Source: Actinia tenebrosa
Lineage: Eukaryota > Cnidaria > Anthozoa > Actiniaria > Actiniidae
Direction of reading: 5' to 3'
Length of the DNA: 64,000 bases
NCBI RefSeq assembly: GCF_009602425.1
Contig: NW_022261161.1
Coordinates: 130,233 to 194,232 of the forward strand
A program made the translations under genes and the position numbers. This document shows, piece after piece, positions 34,432 through 44,687 of the stretch (position 1 is the stretch's first letter; the number at the start of each line of letters is the position of its first letter). The notes under the pieces are model-generated. The model saw nothing but the letters and a program-made list of their open reading frames with translations. It was not told the origin of the DNA and did not search any database.

Positions 34432-37400
34432 GTAAGACAGTAAGACAGTCCACTGTGGGCGTATCAAAACTTGAAATATTAGTTTCGATACTTATTTGCT
34501 AAATACTCTAGTAAAACAGAAAACGAAACAATGCGGCCCATTACATATTTTGATTTTGGCCACCTCTTATTTCTTACAGATTAGGTTACAACATTTTTCA
34601 TCATAGGAAACTGAAATCCTTATGAGTTTCCTTATGAGTAGCCGCCGGCCTTAAACTTTGATCACATGGCTTACCAACAAAATCAAAGTAAAATTTGGTA
34701 CCTATTTTAGACAACTGTCATAGACCTCCTAATTTATACCTAAGAAGCCCAAAGAATCAACTTAAAGCCATAATCTGAACGGCATTTTTTATACTGTGGT
34801 ATTTTTCATTAGCTATTGCTGATATTAGAATGCTTCTTGCATCAAATGTGCTAGGGTGAGAGAAAGTGCATCACATCGAAAGTGCGTGTGCAGGTGTTTT
34901 AAAGCGTTACCGTTCATGGGTATACTTGATCAATTCCTGAACAAAAATTTCCCGCCCTGTATGTGCTTTATGCTCTTCTAAGGTGGCGGTTTTCTTCCAA
35001 CATCCACTATCCCCGACCAAATTTAAGTATTTAATCTCGGTTTGAGCAATATTTCTCTTAATCGAAAGAGTTTTCGACTTCTCAGTCACTGCTTGAAACT
35101 TTAAGGCAATGGATGACATAGCATAATATATTTTCATTTTTATTTATTTTTAAATAAAGATTTTTGATTGAACGTTGTTATAGCTCAAATGAGGGAATAA
35201 TATATGACGTACGATTGCTGATCATGATTCGAAAATTTTGCAAACAGCCACACGTCATGCAAACTAGACACTCTGACTGAGTGCTATTCAGGCTTCCAAG
35301 AGCTGGTAGCCAGGGCTTGACAATCTTGTATTTTTTACAATGAATGTCCACATGAATGTAGACCTTTCGGCTTCAATGCTACTCATACTCATCGTACTTA
35401 AAACAATTGAACACTTAGACGTTTTTGATTACAAACTCGAGTTTTCTCACTTGTTTTACAAACCTATCGCCATAAATGTTGTATATGTCACGATAACTCA
35501 AGATAATATTAATCTTTTTCAAAGATTTGCATCAGTGATGGTGTGACAGTATATGGGAGTGAACTTTTAAAGCAACCGGGTCATTCACGGCGTCGGGACT
35601 TCAACAAAACCTCCCTCGGCTTTCGTGGACATTTAGTCACTAATCACCCTCAGGTCATGCCATACTAGTAGTAGTGTAGGGACCGCACGATCCGGATTTT
35701 GGACGGGGAAGGGGACGGGGAAGGACGGGGACATTAATTATTCATCACATATTAGCATAAAACGACGAGCAGGTATCGTTTGAGGTTACCATGACGACCA
35801 ATTGACCTCATCAGACTATTGTTTATTAAATCGTTACCATAAAATGACGAGCAGACTATTGTTTATTAAATCGCTACCATAAAATGACGAGCAGACTATT
35901 GTTTATTAAATCGTTACCATAAAATGACGAGCAGACTATTGTTTATTAAATCGTTACCATAAAATGACGAGCAGACTATTGTTTATTAAATCGTTTCCAT
36001 AAAATGACGAGCAGACTATTGTTTATTAAATGGCTACCATAAAACGACGGTTAGGTATTGTTATGCAAGTTTGATAGCCTGATAGCTAAGGTATTGATAG
36101 CCAAGAAACTAATCTATTGATAGCCATGCTATCGATAGCCTGATAGCTAAGCTATTGAGAGTCTGATAGCTAAGCTATCGATAGCCTGATAGCTAAGCTA
36201 TTGATAGCCAAGAAACTAAGCTATTGATAGCCAGGTTATCGATAGCCTGATAGCTAAGCTATTGATAGCCTGATAGCTAAGCTATTGATAGCCTGTAGAT
36301 AGCAGGAGGAGAGAAGGTAATCTTACACCGACTCTCAATCATAGAAAAAATAGGCAAATATAAAATTATTATAAAATCATTTATTAATTTTGGTATTTCA
36401 AATGGGCTTGGCCATGGGCTTGCTGTGTTTTCAATAACTAAATCGGATGGGCTGCCTGTGGAAATACGAATTGGCCATGGGCCTCCTGTGTTTTTCAATA
36501 ACTAAATCGGATATGGGCTTCCTGTAGATTTGTGCATTCACAAGATTGTTTTGATGCCGTGTCTTATTTATCACGTGACAAAAAATGATTGAAGGAAAGA
36601 GATATGACAGCATTAATAAGCTTGAATGCCAAGGGAACTCAGAATCATTGTACTATGGTCCAGTATGAAATAGAACGATTGCTGTTTTTATAATAAAGAA
36701 CAAGATAACAGAACTAATCATTTTCAGCTGATTTTTGCAGAATTAGGAAGAACTTAGTAGGTCTTATTGTTTATCGTTTATTAAGTGCATTGTGTTGGAT
36801 ACAAAAGTCAGCAAATACTCAAAGTATTTCTTGAGTTTGATGAGTTTGGAAGATTTACGCTTGGTTGATAGCTGAACTTTGGTGTTTGCTTTCAAGAGAA
36901 TTATGGAAGGATGTTATCATGAATTTGCTCAACACATAATATCATTTCAAAAAAACATTTATTTTCATTAGTCTTTTGAATTCATTGACGGTAGCGTGAT
37001 ATTCTCGAGAGCCTAACTGGAATAACGTAGCCATTGCGTTTCTCAAAAATAAATTTTTAGGTCTTGCTTGCTTGCTTGGTTGGTTGAGTTTTGGAGTTAA
37101 AAATTCAAAATCCCCGAGGTCTATAAATTGGATTGCTAAACAAAAGACTTGCCCAAACTTGCATAACAATATCTACCCGTCGTTTTATGGTAACGATTTA
37201 ATAAACAATAGTCTGTTCGTCATTTTATGGTAATGGTTTAATAAACAATAGTCTGCTCCTCATTTTATGGTAACGATTTAATAAACAATAGTCTGATGAG
37301 GTCAATTGGTCGTCATGGTAACCTCAAACGATACCTGCTCGTCGTTTTATGCTAATATGTGATGAATAATTAATGTCCCCGTCCTTCCCCGTCCTTCCCC

Positions 37401-37713
37401 GTCCCCTTCCCGCCCCGTCCCCTTCCCCGTCCAAAATCCGGATCGTGCGGTCCCTACACTACTACTCATACTCACAATAATATAAAAGCGTTGATGAACT
37501 ATTTCACTTTATGCCTAAATGAGCCGTTGTTTGTTGCAATTTTTTTTTTTTTTTTTTTTTCCTGTTTTGAATGACCAGTTCACCTTCATGTCCGCTTAAG
37601 AATCATTAATGCTCGTGGGATACACTTTCATGAGATACTGACTGAGTTCTAACATGCACGTGCTCTGATTAATCGAAATGCTATTTTAGAAGAAAGTATC
37701 TAAAATTAACGCG

Positions 37714-37799
<86 letters not shown>

Positions 37800-40700
37800 C
37801 GCGCGCGTGCGCTCTGCGAATTTAAACTTTCGAGTGCAGTTTGCAGTTATGAAGTGGGAGTTGGTAGAACACGAGATAAGTGTTACGAGAAGCACAACGC
37901 GTAGTGTCTGATCAGTCTTTAGAACTCAGCTTTTTTCAGTTATCATAAACTCAATAAGATTAGGTTTAAATTTATGCTTTCTTTATAACTATTTCAGGGA
38001 TTATTCGAAAAAATCAGAGAACGTAACAAAAGCCATCGATGATTTATTAGTGGGATATGACAACCGCCTGAGACCTTATTTCGGTGGTAAGTAAATAAAT
38101 TAGGGTACAGCATTAAATTAATTTGGGTCTTGAAATACGTCATATATAGCAACCTAGAAAAAAAACCGGGGAAAAAAAACTCAACTGATTTAGGAAGCAT
38201 TTTAATTTCTTTATTTGATTCTTACAAAATATTGAAACTAAAAAACGTGAGCGCTGATTGGCTGGCTATCTACAGTGTTTACATCAAGAGACCCGCTCGC
38301 ACAAAATCGTTCGAAAAGATTTTATTAATTATCAGTTAGACGACATAAAAGCGCGCGCCCATGACGATATAGACGCACGAGAGAAAATATAAAGAACGAT
38401 TAACAAGCGAAAGAGTGGCACGAGGCGAAGCCGAGTGACACTCTAGCTTGTTAAGAGTTATTTATATTTTCTCAAGTGCGTCTATATCGCCATGGGCGAG
38501 CGCTTTTTTGTCGTCTAACTGAATTATAATATGACCAAAAATCTACCGTGCGACCCATGGGCAAATAGTTCATAGGCATTTCAGCCAATCAGAGCGCACG
38601 TTATATCACACATCTCGCTCGTGCGCGCGCTATTGACGCCATCGGGTTTGAAAATTTAGAGAAAAAAGGCGAGCGTCCGTTGAGATCAGCGTGCGCGAGC
38701 GTGCAGCCCATGGGGAAATAGTTCATTGGTTTTTGGCCAATCAGAGCGGGCGTAATAATCTAGTTATATTATAATACAATATAAAACGGCTGCATACGTT
38801 TCTGTGTAGTGTTATAAACACTCTGGGAGCTGTGGAGCACTCGATAGAAAAGCAAGAGAAACAATCGTTTCATTGTATTTTTTGCCGGGTTGTTCAATTA
38901 ATTCTAGACCTTCGTTTACACAACACATCATAGCCGACATATTGGTCGATTGCCAATGAATTCTTCTGTACGTTATATCAACCAACTTGGCCATTGTGTC
39001 TTTTGCTATTTCACTCCCTTAGAAATGATTGATAACCAGCAATAGAAATCAAATGCATGCTTTTTATCTAACATCATTATCGTTTTTTAGGTATACCACT
39101 GAATATATCTGTGTACATAACCGTGGTATCCATAAGTAACGTCATAGAAAAGGACATGGTGAGATCTCAAAACATTTCTGATTTTTTAAAGAAAATGACA
39201 GCCATCTGTGAAAACAGAACTAGTCAGAAATAGGTTCAACCAGATTGCCGTCTTATATAAAGCAGTATCCCAAGATGAGGTTGAATTAATTCAAATTTCA
39301 CATTTTAAATTATGATAAAAAATTACTAGTTGTTTCTTTTTCCACAGGAGTTTTCTCTGGATTTATTTTTCAAGCAGTCATGGAATGACCCAAGATTAAG
39401 CCATTCAGTAGGATTTCCTCTGATTCTGCCAGGCAAACTCAAGGAAAATATCTGGATTCCTGACACTTTTATTCTCAATGTCAAAACAGCCAAGTTTCAC
39501 AACGTACCCGCTTCTAATGTTCGTATTGTCATTGAGCAAAATGGCCAAATTGAACTTAGTGAAAGGTAAGAAATATTTCTTTTTACAAAAGCCTGATTCT
39601 GACGTGAGGAATATGTACGGTGTAAATATAAGTATTTTGCTTGTAGAAATGATGCGCACAAACAGTGCCCGCGCACGAACTTCCTTAACTCCTTGTTTTT
39701 ATCGTCAGATTAACTGTCACAGCTTCCTGCCGTATGGACCTTAGAAGATATCCATTAGACATTCAAACATGCGCTCTGGAGATATTGAGTTGTATGTGTA
39801 ATAAAATATTCACATTCATTCAGTTTCCTTTTCATTTCGATTTTTTTCTACTCAAATAAGAAATCCGCTAATTTCCCAAATGCCTGTATTTTTGTTGACA
39901 GACTCTTATGATGTCAACGATATTGATTACTATTGGAAGCCAAAGGAGGATCTTATCATTCTTGATCCTGAGATGTCTGAGTTTGAATTATCTGACTACA
40001 AGGGAGAGAGAAAACAAGTGAAATACGTTATTGGTAAGACTACTAGACAATTTGTATCTTTTCAAAGATGCAGCTCTCATTTTTTTATTTATTTTCAGTT
40101 TCTTTTCTTTACTTGTACTTGTTATTTTTGTTAGCATGTTTATCATGCTATTTCAATTTGTCAGTTGAGTTAAGTTTTTCTTTTTTCCTATTGTGTTTAA
40201 ACTGAATCTACGCGTTTATGACCGATTGGAGAAACAAAAAACAAAACAAAACAAAACCAAAAAAAGAAAAAAAAAAAAAAAAAAAAAAAAAAAACAACAA
40301 CAACAACAAAAAAAACGTACAGAAGCAGGCCATTTTAATTTAAGTAGAAATCGTACGATAACGAAAACATTGCGTCTGATTGACCTCCTAGGATCACGTG
40401 ATAGGTGACGTCATGTGCTAGGGTTAATATACCATTAGGATTGCCTTTAAATGCGAACAGAAGCGAATGGGAAACTGGGTACTAATCAGCCGCCTGGAAA
40501 AGCATTTGGTTAGACAAGAAACAATTACACAATATGAGAAAGTGCGAGCATCAATATTTTTTTCGCTGGGCCACGGTTCCATAAAATAGCACATAACACA
40601 ACAATAGCCATGCTCATACACACAAGATCGAGTTTTTATTCTTATTAATTACTTAGTAATTTTCTCGTGCTTTATATTAGTATATAATTATGACCAATTA

Positions 40701-43700
40701 GGATATGAATATAACCAATCTGACTTTATTCTTCACTTGACTCTGAAGATGACTTCCGCTCAGGTTGTCGAAACGTCAGCCACATCAAACAGTCCTTCTC
40801 AGGACTACATCCACCCGGATGATCATGTAATACTTTGACTAACATAATTTCTGTTTAAAAGGTTATGCGACTACTGTTTATGCAAAGGGGTTTCCCTGTT
40901 TCTGTTACGTGTCATGGTTGGGACGTAATGGAAAAACCTTATTGGATACGATTACAATTTTATGTATATATATTATGTTTTTTCCATTTTTTATATCAGG
41001 GACCTACATTCATCTCGTTGCCAATTTCGTATTACAACGTCGACTCGCCTATTCGTTCATCCAAATCTACTCCCCAACGTTTCTAATCGTTGTATTGTCT
41101 TGGCTCTCCTTTTGGATATCAAAAGATGCCGTTCCCGCCCGAGTAGCCCTGGGAATTACTACTGTATTGACTATTGTTACTTTGATGGGGTCCTTGAGAA
41201 ATACAGTTCCTAAGGTAATAATCATCCCTAGGTAAATCAAAAAGGAATACGTATAGCTAAGGAATAAGTGCTTAGGTAGCCCTGTTTCTTCTATTTTCTT
41301 TTCGTAATAATGATGTATATGGCCTGCATGAGAAACAAGGGGGATAGGGCAGGGTTATTAGATTACCCCCCAGCAATGCAAAACGACCCAGATAAAGTTT
41401 AAATGACAGCGATCTGCCATAGTACTACCTTAACGTTGTAATCCAATATAAATTTACAGACAAGCAATTCATAATATGCGTCTATATTTTAGAAATAGGG
41501 ACGCACTTTGACAATCAGGTTATAGTCAAATCATATGCTAAATTCCATTTTTATTTTTTCACCGTCAGCTGTGGTCTGACATAGATATCTCCGGTTAAAA
41601 AAAATTGATAGATCAAGTTTTTAAGAATAACCACAATATACAACCACGTTGGTATCGCAAACGATTCATTATATTGAGTAAAGACTACACTAGCATATCT
41701 GATGCCTCGTCAATATTTTGCTAAGTGTTTCTTAGTTCTTTGATGGGAGTAATTTTCAAAACCTTTTCCTTAAAACGGCTACCAAATGAATCAACTTGCA
41801 GGTGTCTTACATCAAGGCAATCGATTGCTACCTTATCGTTTCTTTCCTCTTCGTGTTTGGCGTATTGCTTGAGTACATAGCAGTCTTGATGCACAGCCAA
41901 CACAACGCAAAAAAGAAAATGAAAGGAAAGAAGATAAAGAGCCGAGCGCATTTGGACATCGATGGATTTGCTGCCAATATAACTTATCGTCCTTCCTCAC
42001 TGGCATCTTCACCTTCGAGAACTTCCATGTCTCGACTCTCTTATAACGATCCTACACCCATACATACCAGCAGAATTCATCTAGCTCCACCTGGCCCAGG
42101 TCAACACCCACACAGAAGATCGGTAAGATTTTTTTTAGGAATATAGAATCTTTTTTAATTTGCATTTAGCTAAAGTTTTAAAAATATTGAGGAAGGAGAC
42201 AATATGTCATATACACTCGATTAGAGAATCGTTGTCGGGTTCAGAAACATGGAACATAGAAGCTGAGACCGAAATGCTACATGGGAAGTACGATGCATGC
42301 TGTGACTGGCGACCCGTGGCATCACCCACTGTTTTTAATACGCGTTTGGCATTCTAAACCGACTGTATGGGTGGCGAAAATGAATAAATTATAATATAAT
42401 TATGTCATTTCCTATGTGCCATTTCGGTCTCACCTTTAATGTTCTATGTTTCTAAACCCGACAACGATTCTTCATTTGAGTGTGTACACATTCTTTGATT
42501 GCATATTAAGCCAAAGTGGCCATGTTGGTGCTATTTAACAAAATATTTCTAATTAGCATCCGTTGTTAACCGCACAAAATTTCCGCGATGTATGTATCTT
42601 ATGACTGTATTGGGAATGCTGGCCATGTACTGATAGGCTTATTAGCGACTTTCCAATCTAATTTAGCTCAAATTTTATAAGGTTTTTACAGCACGCCAAA
42701 TCTCAGGAGAAAACATTGCGTAAAGACGTTGACGCACCCCTGCATCTTTCCCTTTTTTTCCTGTCAAGTGAACATTCGTATATTATAATTATATTATAGT
42801 ATATATACATATATATATATATTATAATATAATTCTAATATAAGAATGTTCACTTAATGTTTACATCTGCAACTTTGCTAATCGGGAGCGTTGGGGTTAG
42901 TACATCGAATAAATTCTGTTTTACAACTATTTAGAAATTGACCCAATAAAGTAATATCGTGTTTGTATCATTATATCATGGCTATGGCATATCATGCCAA
43001 GAAGGGCTGGGAACAAAAGAAAACCCGTTGAATGCCTTAGTAGCAGAACACTATCTAGGCATAACTTTGAAACTGTAGTAATGAATATCAGATATGAGAG
43101 TTACACTCTATGCAGGTGAACACATTTTGTTCAGTTTTTGTGCATTTCACTGTCTGAAACCAAAATACCTCGATTTGAAACAATAGACCTATCCCGAATT
43201 CGCTTGACAGGCCACGAAGACATGGTTTCAAGTCGAGGTTGAACATGATGAACAAAATAATCAAGTCCAGTCTCGACAAACCATTGTTTCGTGGTCAGTC
43301 AAGCGAATTCGGGATGGGTCTATTGTTTGAAGGCAACAGAGTGTAACTCCATAGACATCTTCCATTATTTGTTCATTCCAAACCAAATTTACCTGATGGG
43401 CAGGCGGGTTGCACGTAATATATTGTGAAATATATATCAGTTTTTTTGTGTACTAAAACATATTCTGCACCAAAACCCCCGAGGGTATGCTCATAGTATA
43501 TTTTAAGTTTAAATCTTGACGATGAATCGATTTCTAATTGCTTACAAACCCAACGTACACGATTAGCATTGTCGCAGAATAGGTGGTGAGATATGTATTC
43601 CCCTCGTATAAATTTTTTACTTAAAAATGGATTTTGTAGGTCACTATGGAATTGCCCTATTTCACTACGATATCACTGCTTGTTTATGTGGGGTATAAAA

Positions 43701-44687
43701 TCTCCAAATCCAATAAAATTTGCTCCTAGCGACACAGTTTAATCTAAAATGGCCTGGTTTTCAGATATAATGTGTGTTAATATGTACTAAAAATATTCTG
43801 AGCGTTTGCTGGCTATTTTACTTCTCTTCGTGGATTGATGAGGGTTGATTGATTTTCGGTGAATTTGCATTGATTTTACCCCCTCCGACGACCAAGATCC
43901 TTTGCGTTTAAACAATAGATTGTCTTGATGTGACGTCATAGTGAAATAGGGCAATTGGTCTAGGGTCGGTGTTATTTGGTATAACTATCTAGGGAAAAAA
44001 TTAAAGCTACAAATGTGAAACTTACGCAATGCATCTGTAAGCCATAGTAATAAAAATCCAAATGTGTGTCATTAACTAGGTTGACCAAAATGGCACAACC
44101 AGAAAATGAATCAACCACAAACCAAAATTTCAACCCATAATTAAATGAAAAAACCCGCAAAATACCTAAGCAGATATCTATAACTACACATATACCGCCA
44201 TATTATTTAATCACGGTTTTAAATTATATTTAGGCTTGTGCTGGCAAAAACATCAAATCGAATATGGCGACCAATATTTCAATAAGTATTATGTAAGTAA
44301 TAAGTAATATTTTGCACGTGGACTGAGTAGCCTTGTGTTCAAGTGGAAACACTAAACCGTTTCATATTTAAGAGAAGCTAGTCAATACCAGGACAAATTT
44401 GGTTATTCAAATTGGTCGCCATATTTCGATTCGGTTTATAACATCTTTAGTTTTTATTTTATTCAATTTTGTTTCAGACTCTTATACCCGGACCTGCTAT
44501 ATCGCACAGCCCCTATGCCGCCACCCCGCCAAGGCCAAGCTTTTTCGACTGGTTTTGCAAACCCAAACTTAAATGTTTTCAGTCGACAAAGGACAATGAA
44601 GTGGATCTTTTTGACCGATTAGCACGTATATTATTCCCCTTCTCTTTCATAATCTTCAACATCGGCTATTACGTTTACTATATGTAA
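34337..44687 (+). CDS. GABA-A/RDL-like anion channel Cys-loop receptor subunit A
   Basis: Nine exons: 34337-34431, 37998-38086, 39091-39158, 39348-39565, 39709-39791, 39902-40033, 41000-41214, 41802-42122 and 44478-44687. They give 1431 nt, 476 residues. The protein is a pentameric ligand-gated chloride channel subunit of the plasma membrane. Visible parts: signal peptide (1 to about 26), sequons N40 and N66, loop D FFKQSW (91-96), loop A WIPDTF (120-125), Cys loop C164-C178 with 13 residues between, M1 244-268, PAR 274-276 opening an RDL-like M2 (V277-L294), M3 from 301, a ~122-residue Pro/His/Ser-rich M3-M4 loop, and M4 454-476 ending the protein. Loop B has Leu183 where beta/RDL/glycine subunits have Glu; loop C Tyr231 is kept. 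There is no second glycine-receptor-type cysteine pair. Its tandem paralogue lies 5.6 kb downstream. Confidence 0.94.
35815..36050. repeat. 40-bp tandem repeat inside the foldback element
   Basis: About six near-identical 40-bp units, each containing ACTATTGTTTATTAAATCG and CCATAAAATGACGAGCAG. Inverted copies lie at 37170-37300. Confidence 0.95.
36066..36305. repeat. GATAGCCTGATAGCTAAGCTATT tandem array
   Basis: An irregular array of ~23-bp units built from GATAGC, TAGCTAAGCTA and CTATCGATAG, many self-complementary. It forms part of the core of the foldback element. A ~65-bp direct repeat (AATAACTAAATCGGAT) follows at about 36400-36530. Confidence 0.85.
37715..37798. repeat. (GT)n microsatellite
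   Basis: About 80 bp of GT with one interruption, in intron 1 of receptor gene A. Confidence 0.98.
37800..37915. mobile_element. MITE arm, family of 18211-18353
   Basis: GTTGGTAGAACACGAGATAA, then GAAGCACAACGCGTAG, resembles one arm of the MITE at 18211-18353. The opposite arm is missing or unrecognisable. Confidence 0.45.
37998..38086 (+). CDS. Receptor A exon 2
   Basis: Acceptor TATTTCAG and donor GGTG|GTAAGT. It encodes residues 32-61, including LLVGYDNRLRPYFGG, the classic N-terminal 'YDxRLRP' helix-loop of GABA-A and glycine receptor subunits, and sequon N40-V-T. Confidence 0.93.
38330..38526. mobile_element. Foldback MITE in receptor A intron 2
   Basis: Arms of about 90 bp pair CAGTTAGACGAC, GCCCATGACGATATAGACGC and GAGAAAATATAAA with their inverted copies on the right; the loop holds GGCACGAGGCGAAGCCGAGTG. 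No ORF. A CTGATTGG module (38254-38261) lies just outside. Confidence 0.85.
38545..38750. repeat. Direct repeats with CCAATCAGAGCG
   Basis: Two ~50-bp direct copies (about 38548-38597 and 38705-38750) share CCCATGGG(G)AAATAGTTCAT and GCCAATCAGAGCG. They flank a GC-rich CGTGCGCGCG core in intron 2 of receptor A and probably represent MITE ends. Confidence 0.65.
39091..39158 (+). CDS. Receptor A exon 3
   Basis: A 68-nt exon, the size of the equivalent exon in vertebrate GABA-A and glycine receptor genes, encoding IPLNISVYITVVSISNVIEK. It ends in phase 0 at GACATG|GTGAGA. In paralogue B this exon is fused to the preceding one. Confidence 0.93.
39348..39565 (+). CDS. Receptor A exon 4 (loops D, A, E)
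   Basis: A 218-nt exon beginning EFSLDLFFKQSWNDPRL, with loop A WIPDTFILN and then KTAKFHNVP. The donor is GAAAG|GTAAGA. Lys93 sits at the position of the GABA-A alpha loop D arginine. Confidence 0.95.
39709..39791 (+). CDS. Receptor A exon 5 (Cys loop)
   Basis: The 83-nt Cys-loop exon, an exact length shared with paralogue B and typical of the family. It encodes CRMDLRRYPLDIQTC, with the conserved YPLD turn and two cysteines 14 apart. Confidence 0.96.
39902..40033 (+). CDS. Receptor A exon 6 (loop B to loop C)
   Basis: Acceptor TTGACAG and donor TTATTG|GTAAGA. It encodes SYDVNDIDYYW (loop B) through FELSDYKGERKQVKYVI, approaching loop C. Confidence 0.94.
40238..40320. repeat. A-rich low-complexity run
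   Basis: A long A tract with CAA interruptions in intron 6 of receptor A. Lysine- and glutamine-rich frames across it are not coding. Confidence 0.95.
40735..40835 (+). repeat. Penelope-type repeat with hammerhead ribozyme-like motif
   Basis: In intron 6 of receptor A. The core motif at 40738-40782 reads CTGAAGA (40743-40749), GAC...GTC closing helix II, GAAAC (40770-40774), GTC (40775-40777). The flanks TGACT and AGCCA can form helix I with one mismatch. CUGANGA plus GAAA plus a GUC cleavage triplet is the hammerhead core. Penelope-like retroelements are known to carry such minimal hammerheads, where the self-complementary ACGU acts as helix III in dimers. A degenerate relative lies at 23207-23341. 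Confidence 0.6.
41000..41214 (+). CDS. Receptor A exon 7 (M1-M2)
   Basis: A 215-nt exon. It encodes the end of loop C (GTYIHLVANF), M1 with YSPTFLIVVLSWLSFWIS, then DAVPARVALGITTVLT. Proline at -2', Ala -1' and Arg 0' are the anion-selective filter. M2 has A2', T6' and L9' as in insect RDL, which in that family go with picrotoxin sensitivity (inference). By my count about 53 of 72 residues match paralogue B. Confidence 0.96.
41802..42122 (+). CDS. Receptor A exon 8 (M3 and cytoplasmic loop)
   Basis: A 321-nt phase 0-0 exon. M3 is VSYIKAIDCYLIVSFLFVFG followed by VLLEY. A lysine-rich stretch after it (KKKMKGKKIKSR) leads into a Ser/Pro/His-rich cytoplasmic loop. The donor is AGATCG|GTAAGA. 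Confidence 0.92.
42205..42487. mobile_element. MITE 1 in receptor A intron 8
   Basis: Arms of ~80 bp pair GAATCGTTGTCGGGTTCAGA, ACATGGAACATAGAAG and TGAGACCGAAATG with inverted copies at 42408-42487. The ~115-bp core has no real ORF. Confidence 0.85.
42767..42857. mobile_element. MITE 2 in receptor A intron 8 (near-perfect palindrome)
   Basis: AAGTGAACATTCGTATATTA faces its inverted copy TAATATAAGAATGTTCACTT. The whole 91-bp element is AT-rich and self-complementary around TATATATA. Confidence 0.85.
43097..43348. mobile_element. MITE 3 in receptor A intron 8
   Basis: Outer ends GAGTTACACTC and GAGTGTAACTC. The inner arms share ACAATAGACC and ATCCCGAATTCGCTTGAC in inverted orientation around a ~50-bp centre containing TCAAGTCGAGGTTG. 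Confidence 0.85.
43650..43956. mobile_element. MITE 4 in receptor A intron 8
   Basis: Inverted ends AATTGCCCTATTTCACTACG and ATAGTGAAATAGGGCAATT enclose ~260 bp of AT-rich DNA without an ORF. The right end also carries TGACGTCA. Confidence 0.8.
44249..44455. mobile_element. MITE 5 in receptor A intron 8
   Basis: Inverted copies of AATATGGCGACCAATATT and AATTGGTCGCCATATTTC, with weaker outer homology (AACATCAAATCG versus the copy of CGATTCGGTTTATAACATC). It ends about 20 bp before the exon 9 acceptor. Confidence 0.7.
44478..44687 (+). CDS. Receptor A exon 9 (M4, stop)
   Basis: Acceptor TTTTGTTTCAG. It encodes a proline-rich loop end, VDLFDRLARILFPFSF and the rest of M4, with TAA at 44685-44687 directly after M4. 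Confidence 0.93.
   Translation, partial: TLIPGPAISHSPYAATPPRPSFFDWFCKPKLKCFQSTKDNEVDLFDRLARILFPFSFIIFNIGYYVYYM

Larger units (their letters stand above)
35667..37466. mobile_element. 1.8-kb composite foldback transposon with CATACT target duplication
   Basis: Lies in intron 1 of receptor gene A. Flanked by perfect 6-bp duplications CATACT (35661-35666 and 37467-37472). Long terminal inverted repeats begin AGTAGTAGTGTAGGGACCGC, contain several GGGGAC/GGGGAAG units, and run ~150 bp inward. Next come 40-bp subterminal repeats (about six copies at 35815-36050, about three inverted copies at 37170-37300), then a GATAGC-rich array on the left. No ORF with a transposase signature is present, so it is non-autonomous. 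Confidence 0.9.

Noticed and set aside
35815-36050. CRISPR-like array
   Set aside because: The 40-bp units are contiguous, without unique spacers, and sit inside a eukaryotic transposon.
37686-37904. Cys/Val and Thr/His repeat open frames
   Set aside because: Translation of a (GT)n microsatellite.
34337-44687. Glycine receptor identity for gene A
   Set aside because: The M2-M3 linker resembles glycine receptors, but the second loop C cysteine pair is absent and M2 is closer to RDL/GABA-A, so the broader GABA-A/RDL-like call is used.
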